Shown here piece by piece: positions 10,593-20,355 of a DNA stretch of 64,000 bases. The notes under the pieces were generated by a model. The model saw only the letters and a program-made list of their open reading frames with translations. It made no database searches and was not told the origin of the DNA. The stretch covers positions 27,904,001 through 27,968,000 of the forward strand of contig CM044311.1 of assembly GCA_024291935.2 (NCBI GenBank). Reading direction: 5' to 3'. Each line of letters opens with the position of its first letter. The stretch's first letter is position 1. The position numbers and the translations under genes were made by a program. This DNA comes from Okapia johnstoni (lineage: Eukaryota; Chordata; Mammalia; Artiodactyla; Giraffidae).

Positions 10593-11890
10593 CTAAATTC
10601 CATATATAGGCATTAATATACTGTATTATTGTTTCTGACATTTCTCACTGTATAATAAGCTCATTTCATCCACCTCTTTAGAACTGACTCAAATATGTTC
10701 CTTTTTATAACTGAGTAATATTCCATTGTGTATATGTACCACAAATTCCTTATCCATTTGTCTGCTGATGGACATCTAGGTTGCTTCCATGTCCTAGCTA
10801 TTGTAAACAGTGCTGCAATGAATATTGAGGTACATGTGTCTCTTACAATTCTAGTTTCCTTGGTGTGTATGCCCAACAGTGGTATTATGGGTCATATGGC
10901 AGTTTTATTTCCAATTTTTAAAGGAATCTCCACACTGTTCTCCATACTGGCTGTACCAGTTTGCATTTCCACCAACAGTGTAAGAGAGTTCCCTTTTCTC
11001 CACATCCTCACCAGCATTTATTGTTTGCAAGTTTTTTGATGGTGGCGATTCTGATCAATGTGAGATGATACCTTATTGTGGTTTTCACTTGCATTTCTCT
11101 TATAATGAGAGATGTTGAACATCTTTTTGTGTGTTCATTAGTCATCTGTATGTCTTCTTTGTAGAAATGTCTGCTTAGTTCTCTGGCCCACTTTTTGATT
11201 GGGTTGTTCATTTTTCTGGTGTTGAGCTGCTTGTATATTTTAGAGATTAATTCTTTGTTGGTTGCTTCCTTTGCTATTACTTTCTCCAGTTTTGAAGACT
11301 GCCTTTTCATCTTGCTTATAGTTTCCTTCATTGTGAAAAAGCTTTTAAGTTTAATTAGGTCCCACTTGTTTATTTTTGTTTTTATTTCCGTTACTCTGGG
11401 AGGTGGGTCATAGAGGATCTTGCTGTGATTTTTGTCAGAGCGTGTTCTACCAATGTTTTCCTCTAAGAGTTTTATAGTTTATGGTCTTATATTTAGATCT
11501 TTAATCCATTTTGAGTTCATTTTTGTGAATGGTGCTAGAAAGGGTTCTAGTTTCATTCTTTTACACATGGTCGACCAGTTTTCCCAGCACCACTTGTTAA
11601 AGAGATTGTCTTTTCTCCACTGTATATTTTTACATCCTTTGTCAGAGATAAGGTTTCCATAGGTGTGTGGATTTATCTCTGGGTTTTCTATTTTGTTCCA
11701 TTTATCTATATTTCTGTCTTCGTACTGGTACCATACTGTCTTGATGACTGTAGCTTTGTAGTATCGTCTAAAGTCAGGAAGGTTGATTCCTCCAGTTCCA
11801 TTCTTCTTTCTCAAGATTGCTTTCACTATTCAAGGTTTTTTGTGTTTCCATACAAATTGTGAAACTATTTGTTCTAGTTCTGTGAAAACT
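10593..11890 (-). pseudogene. L1 ORF2 C-terminal remnant
   Basis: Read from about 11890 down to a stop at 10593-10595. Recognisable L1 ORF2 blocks: [15 protein letters not shown] near 11780, [11 protein letters not shown] near 11590, [15 protein letters not shown] near 11200, [16 protein letters not shown] near 11120, MFIAALFTIARTWKQPR-like near 10800 and WYIYTMEYY near 10740. A Glu codon has become TAA near 11480, and further frame breaks separate the open segments (11479-11826, 11008-11331, 10661-10876). The N-terminal endonuclease and RT palm are absent. Confidence 0.9.
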
Positions 11891-12510
11891 AGTTATTAGT
11901 TTGATTAATATATATCTTGGGGTGTTTGACCTTGGGTTTATCCTGTTTGGGGCTCTATGTTTTTCTTGGACTTGGGTGGCTATTTCCTTCCCCATTTTAG
12001 GGAAGTTTTTGACTATTATCTCCCCAAGTATTTTCTCATACTCTTTCTTTTTGTCTTCTTCTTCTGGGATACCTGTGATTAGAATATTGGGTATTTAACA
12101 TTGTTCCAGCAGTCTCTGATGTGCCCTCATTTCTTTTTATTCTTTTTTCCCTCTCTGCTTCATTTATTTCCACCATTATATCTTCCACCTCACTTATCTT
12201 CTCTTCTGTCTCAGTTATTCTACTGTTGGTTCCCTTCAGAGTGTTTTTAATCTCAGTTATTGCATTGGTCATTATTGATTGACTCTTCTTTATTTCTTCA
12301 GGTCCTTGTTAAGCATTCTTGCACTTTCTCAATCCTTGTCTCTAGTTTATTTATCTGTGACTACATTTTGCTTTCAAGATTTTGGATCATCTTTACTATC
12401 ATTATTCTGAATTTTTCTTTTTCAGGTAGACGTCCTATCTGCTCTTTTGTTTGGTTTGCTGGGTGTTTATCACGTTCCTGCACCTGCTAAATATTTCTCT
12501 ACCTTTTCAT
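11891..12510 (-). pseudogene. L1 ORF1 N-terminal remnant fused to ORF2
   Basis: The ORF1 start codon equivalent is at about 12508-12510 but is followed almost at once by a stop (ATG AAA AGG TAG). The coiled-coil segment NSRITETEEKISEVEDIMVE and the downstream MGKEIATQVQE ... INPRSNTPRYILIKL are clear L1 ORF1 protein blocks. At about 11891 the text passes directly into ORF2 sequence (near TRTNSFTICMETQK), so the rest of ORF1, the inter-ORF region and the front of ORF2 are deleted. Confidence 0.88.
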
Positions 12511-13044
12511 TTTGTTTAGATTGCTGTGTTTGGGGTGCCCTTTCTGCAGGCTGGAAGATCATGGTTCCTCTTGATTGTGGATTCTGCTCCCTGTGGGTGG
12601 AGTTGGACCAGTGGCTTGTCAAGGTTTCCTGGTTGAGGGAACGTGTGTCTGTGTTCTGGTGGGTGGAGCTGGATCTCCCCTCTCTGGAGTGCAATGAAGT
12701 GTCCAGTAGTGAGTTTTGGGGTGTTTATGGGTTTTGTATGGCTTTGGGAAGCCCGTCTTTTAATGCTCAGGGTTATGTTCCTGTTTTGCTGGAGAATTAG
12801 CATGATGTGTCTTGCACTGGAACTTGTTGGCTCTAGGGTGGAACCTGGTTTCAGTGTAGGTATAGAGACTTTTGGGTGGGCTCTTGTCTATTAGTGTTCC
12901 CTGGAGTCAGGAATTCTCTGATGTTCTAAAGTTCTGGAGTTGAGCCTCCAGCTTCTGGGTTTCAGTCCTCCTCTTACAGTAGCCTCAAGACTTCTCCATC
13001 CATACAGCACAGAAGATAAAACCGCTAGGTTAGTAGTGAAACAA

Positions 13045-13330
13045 CTCTCCACAGCCAGGAATACCCAGAAAGATTCACAGAGTTATACAGAGAAGAGAAG
13101 AGCAAGGAGCGAGATAGGGGTGACCCCGAGGAAGATTCACAAAGGGAAAGAGCAATCAAGCCAGTAATCAAATCCATAAGTGCTCTCCACAGCCAGGAAC
13201 ACCCAGAGAGATTCACAGAGTTATACAGAGACGAGGAGAGGGAGGAGGGAGATAGAAGTGATCCAGAGGAGAAAAGGGAGACTCGAAAGGGGAGAGAGCA
13301 ATCAAGCCAGTAATCAAATATCCCTAAGTG
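13045..13330 (-). repeat. Tandem duplication within the L1 5' UTR
   Basis: Two adjacent units, 13045-13182 (138 bp) and 13183-13330 (148 bp). Each begins 'ctctccacagccaggaa', continues 'gattcacagagttatacaga', and ends 'aatcaagccagtaatcaaat' plus a short 'aagtg' close. They produce the repeated LYNSVNLSG...SWLWR pattern when translated on the minus strand. This is reminiscent of promoter monomers in rodent L1. Confidence 0.9.
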
Positions 13331-13542
13331 AAAATGGATACTGAAGGTTAGATTCCTAAAGGTACAAAATTGATAACAAATATCAAAAAGCAAAGATTAA
13401 AAACCTAAAATAGAGGTTAGACTCTAAAAAAGCACAATATAAAAATACAAAACAAAATTGATCTCAAAAATTAAGAAAATATATAAATGGAATTTATTTT
13501 AAAAAATATTTTTTCTTTTTTAAAGAAAGGTAATAGTAGGCT

Positions 13543-13752
13543 GGACTTCCCTGGTGGCTCAGATGGTAAAGCATCTGCCTACAATGCAGGGGAGTCGGGT
13601 TCAATCCTTGGGCTGGGAAGATCTGGAGAAGGAAATGGCAACCCACTCCAGTGTTCTTGCCTGGAAAGTCCCATGGATGGAGGAGCCTGGTAGGCTACAG
13701 TCCATGGGGTCATAGAGTTACGACTGAGTGACTTCACTTTCTTTTCTTTCTT
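13543..13752 (+). mobile_element. Bov-tA SINE inserted in the L1
   Basis: A full-length sense copy with a T/C-rich tail (cactttcttttctttcttt). Flanks TAATAGTAGGCT (13531-13542) and TAACAGTAGGCT (13753-13764) form the target-site duplication. It is younger than the L1 it interrupts. Confidence 0.93.
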
Positions 13753-14492
13753 TAACAGTAGGCTATAAAAATGAAAGTTAAAGGAATAATAAAGAACTAA
13801 AATTTTTTTAAAAATTAAGAAGTGATAATAGTAAAAATATATCTAGGAATTTCTCTGGAGCTGTTGTGGGTAGTGTGGGGTCTGTTCAGTGTCAGTTAGT
13901 CTGTGAATGTGCCAGGGGTCACTGTGCGGCATTAGGGCCTTTCTCGGGAAAGGTCCCTTTTTCTTGTCTCTCTGGTGATCCCATGGTTTGGGTTGCTATG
14001 TCACATTAGACCCCTCAGATTTTCCTCAGGGCGTTCAAGCTCAGCCCTTATGCTAAGAACCTACAACACAGCCCGGCCTCCCTGCCCAGCCACCATTCGG
14101 TGGCGGTGGATGCAAGGGTCTGGGCCACTTCTCCACTGGTATTTGTGATTAGGCACATATTCTGTGGGTTTTTTTTTTTTCCTTTCAGTTATGGTGCCCT
14201 CTGAGATTCCAAATCTCCCCACTGACACACCTGTGAGAGGGTTTCCTATTGTGTGGAAACTTCTCCTTTTTCACAACTCCCTGTCCAGGACGGGTCTCTA
14301 TCCGTAAGACTTTTGCCTCTGTTTTTGTCTTTTATATTTTGCCCTGTCTCCTTTTGAAGAGATTGGGCTGCTTTTCTGGGTGTCTTGTATCCTCTGCCAA
14401 CATTCAGAAGTTGTTTTGTGGAAGTTGCTCAACATTCAAATGATCTTTTGGTAAATTTATGGGGGAGAAAGTGACCTTCCTGTCCTATTCCT

Positions 14493-14503
14493 CCGCCATC
14501 TTC
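14493..14503 (-). promoter_or_regulatory. YY1-like site at L1 5' end
   Basis: The minus strand reads GAAGATGGCGG about a dozen bases inside the L1 5' boundary. AAnATGGCGG is the YY1 core, and a YY1 site near the same place directs start-site choice in human L1. The CpG is still intact here. Confidence 0.6.
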
Positions 14504-14527
14504 AGACAGCTCTCAACCAAGCTCCTT

Positions 14528-15030
14528 AAAGGGCCCCTCATACTCTGAATCCCGTTCCATTTTTTCTGGTCTGGCTACTCAGTCTTGTTAAACTTCAGCC
14601 ACCTGGAATCTCTTTTAGTTTCTCAAACTTGACACTGTTCCTCCAGATTATTTGTTTTTTTGCTCATTATGCTCTTTCTGCTTGATCGCTTGGAGTACTA
14701 TCTACCTCTTACCTTTGTTTGCTTGATTTCTGATCCTCCTTGGGTGTTACCTTAGATATTATTTTCTCTACAGAGTCTTCTCTGAACAAGGTGTCTGTGT
14801 CCCCTAGTTTCCCTGGGACAGATCTAGATTACGCCTGATGAAGACCTATCAATTAATGTTTATTTTTAATGGCCTCTTTCACTCTCACAAGGGTGCCACT
14901 TTGGATGATACGTTATTTTATCGTCATATCTCTGAACGTATAATTCCAGAACTGTGTTTTGTACCCCTCTTGCGGCTTCCCATGACATTCTTATATTGCA
15001 CCTAGCATTTTTTCACAAGCCATTACAATA
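14528..15030 (+). mobile_element. L2 LINE, downstream half
   Basis: Continues the L2 interrupted by the L1. It resembles the L2 3' region with blocks near 14600 (cagccacctggaatctct), 14700-14790 (a diverged 'caggtctcagctc'-type section ending in 'agagtcttctctgaac') and 15000 (gcacctagca). Strongly diverged. Confidence 0.5.
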
Positions 15031-15050
15031 TCCCACATATTGTTTATCTT

Positions 15051-15405
15051 TGTTTTCACCCACATTCATATGTTGAAACCTTAAACCCCAATGTATATTT
15101 GGAGACAGGGCCTTTAAAGAGGTAACTAAGGTTAATGAAATCACAGGGGAGCCCTAATCGAATAGGATGGTGTCCTTATAAGAAGAGGAGGAGATACCTG
15201 AGATGCATGCACGCAAGGAAAGACCAGATGAGGACACACCGAGAAGGCAACCAGCCACAAGCCAAGGGAAGAAGACTCAGGAGAAACATGCTGACATCTT
15301 GGTTTTGAATTTCTAGCCTCTAAAACTGTGAGAAAATTAATTTCTCTTGTTGAAGCCACTTAGTCTGTGCTATTTTTCTATGCCAGCCCTAACAAACTAT
15401 CAGTA
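15051..15405 (+). mobile_element. MaLR/MLT1-type LTR relic, sense
   Basis: Characteristic order: 'tatgttgaaaccttaa' and 'aatgt' block, 'ggagacagggcctttaaaga', 'gtgtccttataagaag', 'gaggacacaccgagaaggc', 'ctctaaaactgtgagaaa' and 'gaagccacttagtctgtgc'. This order matches MLT1-class LTRs of an ancient non-coding endogenous retrovirus-like family. No internal genes remain. Confidence 0.72.
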
Positions 15406-15523
15406 TTCTTCACTACATCGGTTTATTCATTTTTGAAACCCCTACCACCAGTTGTAGTGGTGTGTTCTCAGTGAGCACTATCTCATCAGGATTCAGAGAA
15501 AGAAACCCACGAGGAATGATATA

Positions 15524-15584
15524 TCAGTTCAGTCACTCAGTCGTGGCTGACTCTGCAACCCCCTGGATTGCAGCACACCAGTTC
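15524..15584 (-). mobile_element. 61-bp BovB 3'-tip insertion, antisense
   Basis: Only the last ~60 bases of BovB are present (tcagttcagtcactcagtcg ... 'gcagcacaccag'). Exact flanking repeats ATGATATA (15516-15523 and 15585-15592) show it is a discrete insertion, not a decayed longer copy. Confidence 0.8.
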
Positions 15585-15592
15585 ATGATATA

Positions 15593-16077
15593 CATATAGC
15601 GAGAAATTTATTTTGGGGAGTTGACTTTATGTATCAGTAATTGTGGGAACTAGTTAAAGAGTTGATCAAAGTCTGTTGTCTTTACATATGAGTTAGGAAG
15701 GGAGGAACTTGGGGAAGATGATGAAGAGCAAGGAGGAACTGAAACTGCTGGGGATGAGACTGGAACACATAAGAATGGACTAGAACCCCTGTTGGTCTGT
15801 CCATCTCCAGTTTCAAGTTGCAGGTGATGTGTAATGGCAGCTGGACTCCTATGACACAGACCTAAGCATTCACCTGTCCCGGAGTTGGAGAAGCTGATAT
15901 GGGGAACAGGAGTAATGGACAGAGACCTGACCCACCCAACCCCCTCATCATGATGAAATGGCAGAAGGTACTATGTGTGAGTTGCAGTTGTTCCTAGTAG
16001 AGAAACTGTACAGATCTTCCACGTATTAAAGAAAAACAAGGCTGCTGCTTCCACTTCCCAGGTATTATGCAAATATT
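15593..16077. other. Unassigned non-coding sequence
   Basis: May include a decayed repeat interrupted by the BovB tip (the flanks read 'gaatgatata ... gcgagaaatttatttt'), but I cannot name it. No coding signal. Confidence 0.4.
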
Positions 16078-16092
16078 ACTTGTGGTCCATAT

Positions 16093-16306
16093 GTAAGTCA
16101 CTCAGTTGTGTCCAACTCTTTGAGACCCCATGGACTCTGGCCCACCAGGCTCTTCTGTCCGTGGGCATTCTCCAGGCAAGAATACTAGAGTGGGTTGCCA
16201 TGCCCTCTTCCAGGGGATCTTCCCAACCCAGGGATCGAACCCTCATCTCTTCTGTCTCTTACATTGGCAGGTGGGTTCTTTACCACTACAGACACCTGGA
16301 AAGCCC
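16093..16306 (-). mobile_element. Bov-tA SINE, antisense, with target-site duplication
   Basis: Full-length. The 15-bp flanks ACTTGTGGTCCATAT (16078-16092) and ACTTGTGGCCCATAT (16307-16321) differ at one base. Confidence 0.93.
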
Positions 16307-16408
16307 ACTTGTGGCCCATATAACTTGAAATTATACAGCGAAGAGAATTCTTGGAAAGGTGGTTCCATGTTAACTAAGCTGACATAGTATGAATCCATAA
16401 CAGGCACT

Positions 16409-16547
16409 GGTGGTGGTTTAGTTGCTCAGTCATGTCTGACTCTTAGTGACCCTTTGGACTATAGCTCACCAGGCTCCTCTGTGTGAAATCTTCCTCAGGA
16501 TTTCCTAGGCAAGAATACTGTAGTGGGTTGCCATTTCCTTCTCCAAT
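16409..16547 (-). mobile_element. Bov-tA SINE, 5'-truncated, antisense
   Basis: Contains the tail half only, ending in 'ccttctcca'; the tRNA-derived head is missing. ACAGGCACT flanks both sides (16400-16408, 16548-16556), so truncation happened at insertion. It lies 100 bases from a full-length SINE in the same orientation. Confidence 0.88.
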
Positions 16548-16556
16548 ACAGGCACT

Positions 16557-18121
16557 AAATGTTGTTAAATAAAAAGTGATACTGAAGCTAGTAACATCAT
16601 AGTGTCATGATCTTTCTCCTGGAATGGAGAGGGCCCTGAGAACCCACTTAGCATATAGTCTAGGAGTTTCATGTATCAGTCTTCAGGGAGCAATAACAAA
16701 TCTTATTATGACGTTGGTATTTTATAACTAAAATAATAAAAATGGGTCAAGCATATTAGATAAAATGCTTCCAAAGAAGATTGAGTCATGATAACTAGTT
16801 ATAGGGTTAATTTATAATGTAGCTAAAATATAGAAGATTGACAGAGAAGAATATCAAGTCACGGTCTTTGCTACACATTCATCCTGAGATTAATGTGATT
16901 ACAGATAACCTCGTTTGTGAAATTAGCCAGATTATTTTTTTTGGTTTTGATTTTGCCTCTTCCATCTGTGATTGTCTTTTCACTCAGTCAACATGAACTA
17001 AAGAGGAAAATTTCTGAAACAGGTAATATACTGTGACATTGAAACACTGTGTTCTCTCAGTTTCCCAGGGACCAGAAGTTTGAAGTGGAACAAAAACCAC
17101 CATTGCTACTGATTATGTATATTGAAGGACAATGTAGGCTTCAACACATTAGCTCACCAAAATGATTTATTGCCTTAGCATCTAAACAATGCTTTGTAAC
17201 TGGTGACTGTAGTTTCTAGATAAGTGATCATTTGCATGAAAAGTGCTCAATTCCTTTATCTCTGAGACACAAAGACCCCATCAACATGGGAGATTTTTCT
17301 GTTTTGCTGGCCAGGGTCATTTCAGAAACCACCTCAGGATGGTGGATCTGTCATTCATTCTTACATCTTCCACTTGGTACTGTAGGAGGGGGTGTATAGT
17401 TGCTGGAGACAGAAGTGCACATTCAGGTTTAACCAAGTGATGGTTTAAGGACTGAATAATAAGCACATGAATTATTTTGGCAAAATGTCTGCAGTGGAAT
17501 AATTCAGTAAAATACTATTGTAATAGAGTAAGATTTTATTGATCCATTTAAATCTTGGGCATTGTTTTTCTTTAATTTACATGATTGGCAGGTTACCAGC
17601 ATTTCTCTTTTAACTGGTTTTGATTATGAAGAACGATTTTTTTTAAAAATTTCTCTCTAGCTGCTTTACTAGAATTGAAGAGAGAGGAAAATGACCCATG
17701 ACCCTCCTCTCTTCTCCTGATGAGGCAAAAGTCACAAAACCAGAAATGCACATGGATACTGTTGACTATTTCTTTTAAAACAAACGTAAGAATAATAACC
17801 AACTCTTTGTCCTCAACTAATTCCATATAGTTATGCATAGATGCTGTATGTGGACTTGACAGTTATATGAGAGGAATTTGCATCCTCTACAAGTGAAGAG
17901 ATAGGAGGGAAATGAGCTGAAATAACAGAAACGAGAAAAGGGTAATAAATCACGTATCATAATCAGAAAGATAAATCGGTGGCAAGGATCTAACAAGTCT
18001 CTAAAGGTCCATAAAACTCCTTGCTCGCTGCCAGCATAGCAAAGAAAGGTATCCCATAAGGTCATGCTTCTCTGGGTCCTGTAGGAAATGTTGCAGCTCA
18101 CCTCTCTCTCCTCCCAGCTCA
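16557..18121. other. Unique non-coding sequence
   Basis: No ruminant repeat in 1.5 kb. An octamer-like ATTTGCAT at 17230-17237 is the only motif I would mark. Open frames of 65-102 codons show no recognisable protein. Confidence 0.45.
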
Positions 18122-18586
18122 TCAACTCTCATCGCTCTTAGAAATTAAATGAGCTCTCTCTCCCAGGTACTCACTGAAAAGTAGAGACTCACTTGAACCA
18201 CTAGAGGGCGCTCTCTTCCTTGAAAAGGAAAACAGCCACCTAACTTGATACTGTAAACTGTAACCTTGGAAACAGGAAAAAGCCAAGCGGGAACTCAAAT
18301 TAACTCCTGCAGTTTTCAAAGATGTTTCAATGTCTACAGAGGGGCTCTGCCCCTGGGGAGTCTGACCTTTCCAAGATCCTGAGAGAGATGCGGCAGATAT
18401 GGGCTCTGTCACATAAACATGCTTTGAACTACCCGAGTGGACTTCAGTGACAGCTTGAAGAAAGAAAGCTACAGGCTGAAGAAAGCACAGTGACAGTTCA
18501 GATCCTGAAGGCCAGTTTCCACAAGCTCCTGTGGAATTTGTAACTCCTGCTTTATGGTTATTCTGAAGAACGTCACATTTTGACAT
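18122..18586 (-). other. 154-codon open frame in unique sequence (probably not a gene)
   Basis: The longest open frame outside repeats. The predicted product is Ser-rich with no domain, signal peptide or membrane segment I can identify (starts [14 protein letters not shown], ends LISKSDES). It coincides with the CTCF-like site on the opposite strand. GC content is higher than its surroundings, which lengthens chance frames. I do not claim a function. Confidence 0.15.
18198..18211 (+). promoter_or_regulatory. CTCF core binding motif
   Basis: CCACTAGAGGGCGC fits the vertebrate CTCF core CCASYAGRKGGCRS at all 14 positions and retains its CpG. It lies in unique sequence, not in a SINE. CTCF sites act as insulators or loop anchors; occupancy here is inferred. 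Confidence 0.65.
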
Positions 18587-18604
18587 TTCAAACCTTTAGA
18601 TGTT

Positions 18605-18812
18605 TAGAAATGACCCTGATGCTGGGGAAGATTGAAGGCAGGAGGAAAAGGGGACGACAGAGGAAGAGATGGCTGGATGGCATCACTGACTCAATGGACA
18701 TGAGTTTGAACAAGCTCTGGGAGTTGGTGATGGACAGGAAATTCTGCAGTCCCTGGCATTCTTCAGTCCACGGGTTCACAAAGAGTCGGACATGACTGAA
18801 CAACCGAACTGA
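18605..18812 (+). mobile_element. BovB 3' fragment, sense
   Basis: Last ~210 bases of BovB, from the coding block for [10 protein letters not shown] to 'cggacatgactgaacaacc'. About 15 extra bases around 18745 distort the usual 'gcctggcgtgctgca' block. Confidence 0.85.
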
Positions 18813-18891
18813 GACGTTTGAAAAGAATGAGCGTGAAGTGACACGGACACATACACAAACACAAACACATTCATATATGCACAGACACACC

Positions 18892-18995
18892 GTCATTTAA
18901 TTCTCATGATTTATGAAGGAGATATTTGTATTCTCACTTTACATACATAGAATCATACGTGGGTAAGTTAATTCATTTCTTCAGCTACTAAGTAA
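18892..18995 (+). mobile_element. MIR-like SINE fragment, sense
   Basis: 'catttaattctcatgattta' then 'ttctcactttacatacatag' and 'gctactaagt' follow the MIR core order at low identity. Confidence 0.4.
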
Positions 18996-19396
18996 AAAAA
19001 GCCAAGATTTTTACTCAATTCAGGTGCTTTTTCTTTTACTTAAGTTTCCTGTGGAAATAGCCAGAATTTTGGAAGAAATTGTCCTATTTTTAGTATCTGA
19101 TAACTCAGAAATATAATACAGAAGAGAGCCATATCATACAAACTTTGTAAAAACAGATGTAAGGAAGTTCAGAGAAAAATTAGTAGTCTTATTTGGAGAG
19201 ATTTCAAAAGGGAGGTCTCTGGGAAAGGCTAGAAGATTCACAGAAGTGAAATTTTGCAAAAATACTCACAACATTGCAATGAGGGGAAAAGATACACCAA
19301 AAGGGATCAGTGTAGTGATATAGAAAGTTCTCTGGAAAGCTCTGATTTTACAAGTTCCCTGGGGAAGAGAGAGCTGTAAATCACCAGTAGTATATA
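18996..19396. other. Unassigned non-coding sequence
   Basis: About 400 bases with no recognised repeat or coding signal. Confidence 0.45.
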
Positions 19397-19618
19397 GTGT
19401 TAGTCACTCCGTTGTGTCCGACTCTTTGGTACCCCATGGTCTCTTGGATCCTATGCTCTGCAGCCTGTCAGGCTCCTCTGTCCTTGGGATTCTCCAGGCA
19501 ATAATACTGGAGTATGCAGCCATTCCCTTCTCCAGAGGAATCGTCCTGACTCAGAGATCAAACTGGGGTCTCCTGCATTGCAGGCAGATTCTTTACCATT
19601 TGAGCCAGCAGGGAAGCC
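19397..19618 (-). mobile_element. Bov-tA SINE, antisense
   Basis: Full-length, with a short internal insertion near 19440 (tcttggatcctatgctc) within the 'ccatggactgcagcctg' block. The head ends in 'gccagcagggaagcc'. No clear target-site duplication. Confidence 0.88.
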
Positions 19619-19844
19619 ATAAGGGCCATGTAAAAGAGTGAAGCAGATCTGTGGAGATCCTGTGAGGTACCTGAATCTCTAATATGAATGCATGCACATG
19701 AAAAATACTAAGGACAGGTCAGTGTCCAGGCTACATGAAGAAGTAACCCAGGTATGTAGAGCAGATTTATATAGCTGATGGATGAGAGGGAAAAAGCAGA
19801 TCAACACTTACTTTTACAGATATTATCGGCCTTTTAACTAATTT

Positions 19845-20000
19845 TTATTATTTAAAAAATTTACTTATGTATTAGACTGCATCAGGTCTTAGTTGCAGTT
19901 GCCCCTCATCATGTGGAATCTTAGTTCCCTGATCAGGGATTGAACCTGTATCCCAGTATTAGAAGGCAGAATCTTAACCACTGGGCCACCAGAGAAGTCC
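19845..20000 (-). mobile_element. CHR-type tRNA SINE, antisense
   Basis: 'gcatcaggtcttagttgcag' and 'ttagttccctgatcaggga' lead to the tRNA head 'cttaaccactgggccaccag'. Shorter than the copy at 31883. Confidence 0.75.
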
Positions 20001-20141
20001 CCTCAACCTTTTTTAATATATTGAATGTTCTATCAGAAAATCAGATCAAATCTGGAAAGTAAAAAAACAAAACAAAACTTGAATGGAGTGAAACAACTGT
20101 AATTAAGGAGGCATTAAAGCCCAGAGAAGATTGAACAGGCA

Positions 20142-20336
20142 AGCTTCCAATCCCTGCAACGCAAGAGACATGGGTTCCATCCCTGGGTCAGGAAGATCCT
20201 CTGGAGAAGGACATGGCAACCCACTGCAGTATTCTTGCCTGGAAAATCCCATGGACAGAGGAGCCTGGGGGCTACAGTCCATGGGGTCGCAAAGAATCAG
20301 ACACGACTGAGTGACTAAGCAACAACAGCAGAACCT
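20142..20336 (+). mobile_element. Bov-tA SINE, head-truncated, sense, long duplication
   Basis: The first part of the tRNA-like head is missing, the rest is intact, and it ends in an (AAC)n-type tail. Imperfect 19-bp flanks AGAGAAGATTGAACAGGCA (20123-20141) and AGAGAAGACTGAGCAGGCA (20337-20355) mark the insertion. Confidence 0.88.
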
Positions 20337-20355
20337 AGAGAAGACTGAGCAGGCA

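Larger units (their letters stand above)
10227..14514 (-). mobile_element. Artiodactyl L1 with internal deletion, antisense
   Basis: The minus strand carries, in order, a 5' end with a GAAGATGGCGG motif (14503 down to 14493), a ~2 kb 5' UTR, the first part of ORF1, then, after a deletion near 11891, the last third of ORF2 and a 3' UTR ending at the AT-rich tail near 10227. Flanking AACCAAG...CTCCTT (10208-10226) and AACCAAGCTCCTT (14515-14527) look like a target-site duplication in which the right copy lost 6 bases. A Bov-tA sits inside the 5' UTR. Endonuclease and RT catalytic regions are gone, so the element is dead. Confidence 0.92.
12511..14514 (-). promoter_or_regulatory. L1 5' UTR / internal promoter region
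   Basis: About 2 kb upstream of the ORF1 remnant with no coding similarity on the L1 strand. The segment near 13830-13900 is the reverse complement of 63850-63990 in the second L1, confirming it as L1 5' UTR. Internal L1 promoters lie in this region in other mammals; activity here is inferred only. Confidence 0.75.

Noticed and set aside
12447..12800. 117-codon plus-strand frame as a gene
   Set aside because: Lies opposite the L1 5' UTR/ORF1 start; no domain and no independent support.
13045..13330. CRISPR-like repeat pair
   Set aside because: Only two long contiguous units without spacers, inside a mammalian L1.
13025..13393. 122-codon repeat-containing protein on the minus strand
   Set aside because: The internal amino-acid repeat is just the translated tandem duplication of the L1 5' UTR.
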